From an uncultured Bacteroidota bacterium (GTDB taxonomy: Bacteria > Bacteroidota > Bacteroidia > Chitinophagales > Chitinophagaceae), in the NCBI GenBank assembly GCA_903851455.1, contig CAINOM010000538.1, positions 1 to 7,119 of the forward strand: a stretch of DNA of 7,119 nucleotides, written 5' to 3'. Positions 1-5,765 of the stretch are shown here, one piece after another. Position numbers and translations under genes: made by a program. Positions within the stretch are counted from its first letter, which is position 1. Each line of letters opens with the position of its first letter. The notes beneath the pieces are model-generated. The model was not told the origin of the DNA. It ran no database searches and saw nothing but the letters and a program-made list of their open reading frames with translations.

Positions 1-273
1 CTCATATCCCTTGCCTTTTTCCATATTCACGTAGTGCCATGTCTTCATATAGTCATAGCTGTGATCACTGCGCACATCGTCCATCCAGGTACTTGCTTCT
101 TCTATGGTTGTAGATCCCAGGCATTTATGAACTGCCTCCTTTGTATTGCTGTCCAGGAAATGAAAAGCGATCTCTGCGACCAGCCCATGCCCCACCTTCC
201 CCCATGCAAAAGAACGATGCGGCGCCGCGGAAAACAGCACCACAATTAATGATAACGACAGTATTTTCTTCAT
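1..273 (-). CDS. S1/P1-type zinc-dependent nuclease, N-terminal part (runs off left edge)
   Basis: Only the first 91 codons are present; the frame is open at base 1, so the gene continues to the left. Residues 1-23 are a Sec signal peptide (MKK start, hydrophobic core, cleavage after SFA). The predicted mature protein begins WGKVGH, the hallmark of S1/P1 nucleases, where the N-terminal Trp and the nearby His bind the zinc cluster. Visible ligands are Trp24, His29, Asp65 (ASTWMDDVR) and His80 (KTWHYVN), at the spacing expected for P1 positions 1, 6, 45 and 60; the remaining ligands lie outside the window. These enzymes cut single-stranded DNA and RNA and remove 3'-phosphates, here probably in the periplasm or outside the cell. 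The ATG at 273 is chosen because it starts directly before the signal peptide. A terminator separates it from the upstream gene, and a heptad-repeat box lies 41 bases before the start, so it is probably its own transcription unit. Confidence 0.9.
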   Translation of the reverse strand, partial: MKKILSLSLIVVLFSAAPHRSFAWGKVGHGLVAEIAFHFLDSNTKEAVHKCLGSTTIEEASTWMDDVRSDHSYDYMKTWHYVNMEKGKGYE

Positions 274-314
274 GCTGTAAAACTATAGCACAACCACCGT
301 TCGGTGAGCGGCCA

Positions 315-332
315 CATGTTAAGTTATCATTA
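315..332 (-). promoter_or_regulatory. Two-heptad direct-repeat box upstream of the S1/P1 nuclease
   Basis: Read on the minus strand: TAATGAT, four bases, TAACATG, giving an 11-base repeat period. It matches the start-proximal halves of the two larger arrays in the 1333-1593 intergenic region (TAATGTT, four bases, TAACATT or TAACATA) at 12 to 13 of the 14 heptad positions. It has the same orientation relative to its gene and ends 41 bases before the nuclease start. Only two heptads are recognisable: the next 11-base step upstream (337-343) does not fit. An OmpR/PhoB-family activator site is inferred. No convincing TAnnTTTG element follows at the distance seen in the other two promoters. Confidence 0.5.
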
Positions 333-345
333 CCCTGTGTACCAT

Positions 346-373
346 AAAAAAGCACCGCCGTAGCAGTGCTTTT
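346..373 (-). terminator. Rho-independent terminator after the T9SS protein gene
   Basis: On the minus strand a stem of four A-U pairs plus GCACUGC / GCGGUGC (one G-U wobble) closes a UACG loop with a C-G pair, making a cUACGg tetraloop of the very stable UNCG class. It is followed by a run of six U. It starts 24 bases after the stop of the T9SS gene and lies upstream of the nuclease start. On the plus strand the loop is CGUA and the wobble becomes an A-C mismatch, so it is better formed for minus-strand transcription. Confidence 0.8.
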
Positions 374-396
374 CAAATGCGTCATTATAGGTATGC

Positions 397-1332
397 CTAT
401 TGTTTTACAAATTTTAGTGAAGTTGCATTACCTGTGCTTTTCTCACGGATATTGATGTAGTAAACACCTGTAGCAAACTTATTTGTATTGATCTCAAAGT
501 GCTTGCTGGTAGCTGTCCCTGAATATACAGTCTGTCCTACCGTGTTGGTGATCACGACTGCTTTATCTCCTTCTGAAGCTGCCTCTATTACTACATTGTC
601 AGCAACAGGATTTGGATGCAGTGTAAATGCCGGCGCAAGAGTTGCAGTAACGGCAACTCCACTACTGATGATCGAATCACCCTGAACGCTTACATTATCA
701 AAGCGGTCATTACCCGAAGAGTCTGCCAGGCCAACGCCATTGGCAAAAGTAACACGGAATACCAGCTTGCTGTTGTTCGCTACAGCCTCTGGAAGAGACA
801 CAGAAACCAGGCTGAAAACGTGTGGAGTAGGTATGCTATAGCTGGTCGTCGACAACCCGGTGGTAACGAAAGTGGCACCGCTATCTACACTATATGCAAA
901 GTTCTGGGTCTGCGCACCATTGTTAGTGCTCTCGGTGCCATACTTTAATACAATGTTGTGGTAGTTTACAGTAGGTATGTAAAACAACAGCTGCATGCTG
1001 TCTGCGGGGTCACGGACGCGCAACATCAGCCCCGGTACTGCAGACAAGTGCTGGTTAAACGTATCATTATCAGACGCACCGGCCGACAAACTATCTACAT
1101 AACTGCTATAGACCGCCGAAATCCCAGGTTGTTTTTCGTAGACAATCTTAGCCTTCGAAGTATCGTGAATTGAGAAATCCGCAGCTATACCATTTATTGT
1201 GGGCGTATACATAGCGCCACTGCTGTAATTATTAAAGTGCCAGTAATGGATGAGCGTCTGAGCTCCGCCCTTTGCATGGAAAACCAGCATCGCGCAAATG
1301 CAGATCAATAGAGTAAGTACATTTCTTTTCAT
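397..1332 (-). CDS. Secreted protein with SGNDRFDN-type domain and T9SS type A sorting domain
   Basis: 311 residues from the ATG at 1332. A TTG 18 bases upstream would only add six residues before a good signal peptide (about residues 1-24, ending KGGA). Residues 27-220 form a beta-rich domain beginning HYWHFN and ending SGNDRFDN (206-213), a type often found in Bacteroidota surface proteins; I know no defined function. Residues 236-311 are a T9SS type A C-terminal sorting domain (HPNPVADNVVIEA, then a GVYYINI core, then SLKFVKQ), so the protein should cross the outer membrane by the type IX system and be released or surface-attached. The N-terminal domain is paralogous to the lipoprotein at 3628-4290: both share YW.FN, NIVLK, a SYTV/AYSV strand and SGNDRFDN. 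The gene is divergent from the porin operon and followed by a terminator. A four-heptad regulatory array ends 30 bases before its start. No catalytic motif is visible; a binding or adhesion role is a guess. Confidence 0.88.
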   Translation of the reverse strand: MKRNVLTLLICICAMLVFHAKGGAQTLIHYWHFNNYSSGAMYTPTINGIAADFSIHDTSKAKIVYEKQPGISAVYSSYVDSLSAGASDNDTFNQHLSAVPGLMLRVRDPADSMQLLFYIPTVNYHNIVLKYGTESTNNGAQTQNFAYSVDSGATFVTTGLSTTSYSIPTPHVFSLVSVSLPEAVANNSKLVFRVTFANGVGLADSSGNDRFDNVSVQGDSIISSGVAVTATLAPAFTLHPNPVADNVVIEAASEGDKAVVITNTVGQTVYSGTATSKHFEINTNKFATGVYYINIREKSTGNATSLKFVKQ

Positions 1333-1362
1333 AAAGCTATTTTCGTGCAAAGGAATACCTCT

Positions 1363-1402
1363 AATGTTACGGCAACATTACCGCAAGGTTAAGGAAAGGT
1401 TG
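1363..1402 (-). promoter_or_regulatory. Four-heptad, 11-base-period array facing the T9SS gene (Pho-box-like)
   Basis: Read on the minus strand, four heptads sit at 1402-1396 (CAACCTT), 1391-1385 (TAACCTT), 1380-1374 (TAATGTT) and 1369-1363 (TAACATT), each separated by exactly four bases. The common pattern is TAAYNTT. The spacing equals one helical turn, as for PhoB/OmpR-family dimers bound head-to-tail. Seven bases downstream, 1355-1348 reads TTCCTTTG, five of six fixed positions of the Bacteroidota TAnnTTTG element, 15 bases before the start codon. Part of the array can also be read as a dyad (TAATGTT, 5 bases, AACATTA; 1362-1380), but the direct-repeat reading explains more of the sequence. 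The regulator's identity is inferred only. Confidence 0.6.
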
Positions 1403-1505
1403 CGCCCATCGTATCTCTGACAAACAACAACCGAAGCACGCAGCGTCAAAACACTAAAACCAGTTACGCACAATTGGTTGTGCACCAACTTCAAAACGTA
1501 TTTGG

Positions 1506-1545
1506 TCACTTGGAAATAATGTTCTCTTAATGTTATGATAACATA
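1506..1545 (+). promoter_or_regulatory. Four-heptad, 11-base-period array facing the SdiA-like/porin operon (Pho-box-like)
   Basis: Heptads on the plus strand at 1506-1512 (TCACTTG, weak), 1517-1523 (TAATGTT), 1528-1534 (TAATGTT) and 1539-1545 (TAACATA) are each separated by four bases. The last two match the last two of the opposite array, in the same order and orientation relative to the gene. Six bases downstream, TGACTTTC (1552-1559) is a weaker TAnnTTTG-like element at nearly the same offset as in the divergent promoter. The start codon of the first operon gene is 48 bases after the array. It would control the genes at 1594-5697 if they form one transcript. Confidence 0.6.
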
Positions 1546-1593
1546 GGATGCTGACTTTCGCGCATTAATTATACTGGCTGGTATAAATCAATA

Positions 1594-2325
1594 ATGCGCA
1601 CACTCCTTCTGATCAATTTATTGATTGCCTCTTTGTTTTTGTCGTCATGGCAGAAAGGCAAGCCTCATTTCAAATTTAAGTTTGAGCACTCCCATTCATT
1701 GAAGAACATACCTGAGCCATCAGATATTGTATACGATAAAGAAACCGGTCACTTCTTTATTGTAAGCGACCATGGCAAGCTATTCGAGTGCGACACGTCG
1801 GGAAACATCATCCGTAAAGCACAAAAAGAAGGAATGGACTTTGAAGGTGTAGAAATAAAAGACAGTTTCGTTTACGTCTCCGATGAGTCTCCGCGAAAGA
1901 TATATAAATACAGAAAAAGTGACCTCTCCCTCCTGAGAGAATTCAATGTATCATGGGGCGGAGCAATAAACAAGGCTTTTGAATCTATCACCTACAATTA
2001 CAGCAAGAACTGCTTTGTACTGGTATCCCAGGCTCCCTGTGTGGTCATAGAATACAATGATGACTTCAAAGAGATCAACCGGTATCGCTTTCATAGCGCA
2101 CGCGACATCTCAGACGCACGCTGGTACAATGGCTACATATACCTCCTCAGTGCACTTGACGAAACCATCTTCAAATGCGACCCTGCCACGTATGATGTTA
2201 TTGAGTCTTACAAGATCAATGTTTTCAATCCCGAAGGCCTTGCCTTTGACAACAACGGCAATGTAACCATCACCTCAGATGACTTGCAGAAGATCTACTT
2301 TTTTAAAAATCTACCACACAATTAA
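1594..2325 (+). CDS. SdiA-regulated/YjiK-like beta-propeller protein
   Basis: 243 residues. From residue 37 it shows repeated propeller-like units: PSDIVYDKETGHFFIVSDHG, FEGVEIKDSFVYVSDES, FESITYNYSKNCFVLVSQ, ISDARWYNGYIYLLSA and PEGLAFDNNGNVTITSDD. This pattern matches the SdiA-regulated (YjiK) family and resembles the esterase-like phytase propellers. The biochemical activity of the family is poorly defined; a phosphate-ester or ligand-binding role is inferred from the neighbours only. Residues 1-18 form a hydrophobic leader ending FLSS, but the next residue is Trp19 (TGG, 1648-1650) where a lipoprotein would have Cys. It may therefore be an uncleaved membrane-anchored or periplasmic protein, or a former lipoprotein. 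It is the first gene of the probable operon, with the porin 13 bases downstream. No Shine-Dalgarno sequence is evident; the upstream stretch is A/T-rich. Confidence 0.82.
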   Translation: MRTLLLINLLIASLFLSSWQKGKPHFKFKFEHSHSLKNIPEPSDIVYDKETGHFFIVSDHGKLFECDTSGNIIRKAQKEGMDFEGVEIKDSFVYVSDESPRKIYKYRKSDLSLLREFNVSWGGAINKAFESITYNYSKNCFVLVSQAPCVVIEYNDDFKEINRYRFHSARDISDARWYNGYIYLLSALDETIFKCDPATYDVIESYKINVFNPEGLAFDNNGNVTITSDDLQKIYFFKNLPHN

Positions 2326-2338
2326 ACAATAAGGAACA

Positions 2339-3586
2339 ATGAAAAAACTATTACTTTTTACAATGGCGGGCATAGCGTTATCAACCGCATCGCGTGCCCA
2401 GTTCTCAGAGTTTCAGAACAACGTCGGCGCGACGCCGTTCACGCTGAGCTCTGATAATAACACTTTCCAGATCGGCGGAAGGGTGTCGTTCTATTATGAG
2501 AACAGGTTCCTGAAGGCAAACCAGGATAACCTGAGCCACAACGGGTTCGATGTGAAAGACGCCGACCTCGACTTCCTGGGTAAAACCGCAAGTAAGTTCA
2601 CTTACGAGTTTCATTTAAGTGTCATAGACCTTGCTACCGCGGCTGCTACGCTGAATACCGCCAACCCAGCTAACCCCGGTATTAAAGCGGGCTACCTCCA
2701 GTATACCGGCTTTCCTGTTTATATTAAGTTCGGTTACGACAAACTCCCATTCTCACAGGGGTCATTAAGTGAAGTTTACGGCACACCAATGTGGAGTCAC
2801 GCAAACCTTTATGGTGGCGATCTGTTCTCACGCAGGGACATTGGACTTACGCTACAGGCACCTCTTTGGAAGCACAGGATCAACCTTTATGGCGGTGTTT
2901 ACAGCGGCATGGGCGAGAACTTCTTCGAGTACGGCAATGACGCCAGCGGCCGGTTTGAATATGTGGGCCGCGCGGAATTTTCCTACCCGGGCAAAATGAA
3001 GTACCATGTTATTGACGAAGAGAATTCACCCATCGTTCAATTCCGTGTTGCCGCAAACGCCCGCTACGAAGACAAAACGCAACCCAACGGCGGCAACGTA
3101 GTGACGTCCTATCCTGATGCACCCGGAGCCTATGGCATACGCATGATAAACGGCAAACGTGGCGTTTACGGCGGTGATGCGGTGATCCTTTTTAAAGGCA
3201 TATCTGCAACTTTTGAGACAGATATGGTGAGGGCTCAGCCTGCCGATGCTAACGATCCGCTTTACTACGGCACTTCCACCACGGTCAATGGCAAGTATGT
3301 AAAAGCCGGTGGCTACGCCGCAGGGCTCAACTACAACTGGCAGCAGATACGCTCCGTCTTCTCTGTAATGTATGAAGACTTCAACGCAAACGATCTTGCC
3401 ATTAACGCAACCGGGGCACAAAGCGCAGGCGAACAGGCTTGGCTTTATCTCGGCTACGCATACAAGGTCAACGGATTTAATTCAGTTTTCAAATTCGAAT
3501 ACTACCGGCCAACCGTGGAATCAGCTAACCTGAATCCCCTGAAATACTATGGGCAGATTCGTGTAGGCTACCAGATCGTGTTCTAA
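2339..3586 (+). CDS. OprO/OprP-type (phosphate-selective) outer-membrane porin
   Basis: 415 residues, a normal length for this beta-barrel family. A signal peptide covers about residues 1-20 (cleavage after SRA, mature start QFSEF). Family marks include FQIGGRVSFYYENRF near the N-terminus, KFGYDKLPFSQGSLSEVYG followed by GGDLFSRRDIGLTLQAPL (the usual G-x-F/Y-x-x-PF and RDIG segments), alternating aromatic strands throughout, and a C-terminal strand ending RVGYQIVF with the terminal Phe used in barrel assembly. In Pseudomonas, OprP and OprO pass phosphate and polyphosphate. Many Bacteroidota members carry the same annotation without tested selectivity, so phosphate uptake here is inferred from family and context. 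AAGGAA at 2331-2336 is a possible but very close ribosome-binding site. The gene lies 13 bases after the propeller gene and 41 bases before the lipoprotein gene, consistent with one transcript. Confidence 0.85.
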   Translation: MKKLLLFTMAGIALSTASRAQFSEFQNNVGATPFTLSSDNNTFQIGGRVSFYYENRFLKANQDNLSHNGFDVKDADLDFLGKTASKFTYEFHLSVIDLATAAATLNTANPANPGIKAGYLQYTGFPVYIKFGYDKLPFSQGSLSEVYGTPMWSHANLYGGDLFSRRDIGLTLQAPLWKHRINLYGGVYSGMGENFFEYGNDASGRFEYVGRAEFSYPGKMKYHVIDEENSPIVQFRVAANARYEDKTQPNGGNVVTSYPDAPGAYGIRMINGKRGVYGGDAVILFKGISATFETDMVRAQPADANDPLYYGTSTTVNGKYVKAGGYAAGLNYNWQQIRSVFSVMYEDFNANDLAINATGAQSAGEQAWLYLGYAYKVNGFNSVFKFEYYRPTVESANLNPLKYYGQIRVGYQIVF

Positions 3587-3627
3587 TCCATTATTCAAAA
3601 CAAAAGCAACAACTTCAAATAATTTTT

Positions 3628-4290
3628 ATGAAAAAGCACTTATTATCCACGATACTGTTTACGCTTGGCATGCTTGCTATTGCGTCATGCGTTAAAGACC
3701 GCACCTTTACAAAATCAGCGCCGCCACCAATAAATACCGGGAACGATACGCTCCTTTATTACTGGGATTTTAATACCGACAGTATTTCGGCAATGCTTCC
3801 TACCATTGGTATCTCCGCAAGCGCTGCCGTTTCTTACCTCGGCGCCAGCTTCGATACTGTTCAGCCCGGCACCACCGTCAATGCTCAGGGGTATGATACT
3901 ACGGCACATGCAGGTGATGCAGCACTGCGCCTGCGCAACCCCGCTTCAGGCCCGTTTATCATCATCATGCCAACTACAGGCTACAAGAACATCGTGCTCA
4001 AGTTTGCCGAAGACCATACCACCAAGGGAGCTACGGTTAATATGATCTCCTACACGGTGAACGGCGGCGCATCCTGGAAAACTGATGCCATATCGGCCTA
4101 TTCCACTTACAACCTCGACTCTGTAAGCACCTACAACGGTTTCCAGCTGTTCAGCTTCGACTTTTCTTCAGATGATTCTGTAAACAATAATGCATTGTTC
4201 CAGGTGAGGATAGACTTTGGTACCGGAGCTACCAATACAAGCGGCAACGACCGCTTCGACAACATTACCTTGTTCGGCATAGCGAAATAA
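3628..4290 (+). CDS. Surface or periplasmic lipoprotein with SGNDRFDN-type domain
   Basis: 220 residues. The leader MKKHLLSTILFTLGMLAIASC fits a lipobox (IAS then Cys21), so signal peptidase II should leave a lipidated Cys followed by VKDRTF. A Pro-rich linker (SAPPPINTGND, about 30-40) leads into one beta-rich domain, from YYWDFN (about 44-49) to SGNDRFDN (205-212), almost to the end. The domain is paralogous to the N-terminal domain of the T9SS protein at 397-1332: same order of YW.FN, LRLRNPA/LRVRDPA, NIVLK, a SYTV/AYSV strand and SGNDRFDN. This copy lacks a sorting domain and is anchored by lipid instead. The lysine/aspartate after Cys21 could aid surface export, but I cannot confirm this. 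It is third in the probable operon, between porin and EEP protein. No catalytic motif is seen; substrate capture for the porin is a guess. Confidence 0.8.
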   Translation: MKKHLLSTILFTLGMLAIASCVKDRTFTKSAPPPINTGNDTLLYYWDFNTDSISAMLPTIGISASAAVSYLGASFDTVQPGTTVNAQGYDTTAHAGDAALRLRNPASGPFIIIMPTTGYKNIVLKFAEDHTTKGATVNMISYTVNGGASWKTDAISAYSTYNLDSVSTYNGFQLFSFDFSSDDSVNNNALFQVRIDFGTGATNTSGNDRFDNITLFGIAK

Positions 4291-4329
4291 AATACTATGC
4301 CTACGTTCCATTGAAAAAGGCAGTCAATA

Positions 4330-5697
4330 ATGAATAAAATAGTTTCAAAAATCAGGGCCTCGCTACTATGCGGGGCTTTGATCTTATACAATTCTATCTC
4401 AGTCTCCGCGCAGGCTGATACCCTCCGGATCATGACCTACAACGTCCTCTACTATGGGGATACACCACCCTGCCAGGGATCTCACAGCGAATCGCATGGC
4501 TACCTGAAAACTATTGTCGCATATAGTAATCCAGATGTCATTGGCCTTGAAAAGATGGCAGCTATACCCATCTATACAGGTGATCACTCGGGTTCCGCAC
4601 CTGCAGGTTTCGCTGACTCTGTACTGCAGTTTGCATTAAATGCAGCCTACCCCGGCCGATACGCTTACTGCAGCTACACCAATGCATCCTCTGCCGACAA
4701 TATCGATGTATTGTTTTACAACCAGCAGAAGCTGGGTTTCGTAAACATCCTGTCCTCTTATTCCAACATCACCGATTTTAATACCTACAAACTCTACTAC
4801 AAAAGCGCTGACCTTGCCTCAACTCATGATACTGTCTTTCTCTATGTCACCCTCAACCACGACAATTCCGGCAGTGGCAGCAGCGATGCCGCCATCAGGG
4901 CCGACCAGATAAGTGGCGAGATGGCGCACATAGAGTCTCACTTCACCAGCCTGCCCAATGCCATCAATATGGGCGACTTCAACACCCACAACAGCGACGA
5001 GGCCTGCTATCAAACTCTTGTGGCCCCGGCGAATACGGCCTTCCGCTATTACGACCCGCCATTCTCTCCGGACGGCGAAGTATCCTACCCTGCCGACTGG
5101 GACAATAACCCATCCTCCTACGCCTCCTTCCTCACCACCTCTACCCGTCAATCCAACCTTCCCAATTCATGCGGCTCCAATGGGGGCGGCAAATCGTGGT
5201 ACGACCATATTTTCCTTTCTGCAGTCATCATTAATGGCTCCGCCGGGCTATCCTATATCCCTCACTCCTATCGCACCATTGGCAACGATGGCAACCGGGT
5301 TGGTATATCGGTTAATGATGCCCCCACCAATACTTCTGCCCCTTCGGATGTTATCGAAGCCCTCTTCCAGATGTCGAACAAGTACCCGATAACGATAGAT
5401 CTTGCCGTAAACCCTCACAATGTTGGCATCGCGGAAACGGCACATGCCGAAGAAGAAGTAACCGTAATTAACCCCGTCTGCAATGAACTCACAATGCACC
5501 TACCCGCCAGCTTGATCGGTAAGACCATTCACATCCAGGCCGTCGATATGCCGGGAAGCCTACAACTGGACCATGCACTCCTCGTAACTAGCCAAACGAC
5601 AACCCTCCAAAACACCTTGCGCCCGGGTACCTACCTGCTGAGACTTTCTTCCGATGGGCAAGTGTTCGTAAACAAACTCATCGTTTCTATACCATAA
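4330..5697 (+). CDS. EEP-fold (DNase I-like) secreted protein with T9SS tail, catalytic residues apparently degraded
   Basis: 455 residues: signal peptide (about 1-27, cleavage near VSA), EEP domain (about 30-365) and a T9SS type A-like sorting domain (about 378-455, starting INPVCNELTMHL and ending GTYLLRL ... FVNKLIV). Fold motifs kept: MTYNVLYY (Asn38), NMGDFN (Asp216, Asn218) and WYDHIFLS (Asp292). By eye against DNase I/Bacteroidota relatives, four key positions differ: the metal Glu lies at Lys75 (GLEKM), the HLK-type His at Thr174 (VTLNHD), and the C-terminal SDH at Ser349-Asn350-Lys351 (MSNKYP). The frame is intact and the sorting domain is present, so the protein is probably made and secreted but may not be an active nuclease or phosphatase. 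Alternatively Glu74 and His177, each close to an expected position, could replace the lost side chains. It is last in the probable operon, 39 bases after the lipoprotein gene. Family call is sure; activity is not. Confidence 0.87.
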   Translation: MNKIVSKIRASLLCGALILYNSISVSAQADTLRIMTYNVLYYGDTPPCQGSHSESHGYLKTIVAYSNPDVIGLEKMAAIPIYTGDHSGSAPAGFADSVLQFALNAAYPGRYAYCSYTNASSADNIDVLFYNQQKLGFVNILSSYSNITDFNTYKLYYKSADLASTHDTVFLYVTLNHDNSGSGSSDAAIRADQISGEMAHIESHFTSLPNAINMGDFNTHNSDEACYQTLVAPANTAFRYYDPPFSPDGEVSYPADWDNNPSSYASFLTTSTRQSNLPNSCGSNGGGKSWYDHIFLSAVIINGSAGLSYIPHSYRTIGNDGNRVGISVNDAPTNTSAPSDVIEALFQMSNKYPITIDLAVNPHNVGIAETAHAEEEVTVINPVCNELTMHLPASLIGKTIHIQAVDMPGSLQLDHALLVTSQTTTLQNTLRPGTYLLRLSSDGQVFVNKLIVSIP

Positions 5698-5723
5698 TTC
5701 ACCCTATTTCTAACGTCATTGGT

Positions 5724-5765
5724 ACTATGCACGGTAATATTACCTGCTTTACCTTCGTGCATAGT
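5724..5765. repeat. Perfect 10-base inverted repeat over the upstream edge of the hydrolase gene
   Basis: ACTATGCACG (5724-5733) and CGTGCATAGT (5756-5765) are perfect complements around a 22-base loop. Part of the loop overlaps a second palindrome, GGTAATATTACC (5733-5744). No U-run follows on the plus strand, so it is not a standard terminator. It starts 26 bases after the EEP stop. The upstream ATG of the next gene (5727-5729) lies inside the left arm, so the hairpin would hide it. It could be a transcript 3'-end stabiliser, a translation-control hairpin or an operator. Confidence 0.55.

Noticed and set aside
295..306. Five-base hairpin (CACCG, two bases, CGGTG) in the nuclease leader
   Set aside because: The loop is too small and the stem too short to support a riboswitch or terminator.
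125..385. Open frame on the minus strand overlapping the nuclease start and the terminator
   Set aside because: It is shifted relative to the S1/P1 frame, runs through the terminator hairpin and lacks family motifs; the nuclease frame has a signal peptide and zinc ligands.
1362..1380. TAATGTT / AACATTA dyad as a classical palindromic repressor operator
   Set aside because: The dyad is real, but the 11-base direct-repeat reading extends over four heptads on both sides of the intergenic region, and the nuclease copy keeps the direct repeats better than the dyad.
1468..1483. Inverted repeat GCACAA, TTGG, TTGTGC in the middle of the divergent intergenic region
   Set aside because: Short, single copy, no U-run and no relation to either promoter; a chance palindrome cannot be excluded.
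3026..3421. Open frame of 131 codons on the minus strand inside the porin gene
   Set aside because: It lies wholly antisense to a well-supported porin, has no recognisable domain or leader, and its composition mirrors the porin's codon pattern.
5711..5741. TAACGTC and TAATATT upstream of the hydrolase as a fourth heptad box
   Set aside because: The two are 24 bases apart rather than 11, and the bases 11 away from each do not match the heptad pattern.
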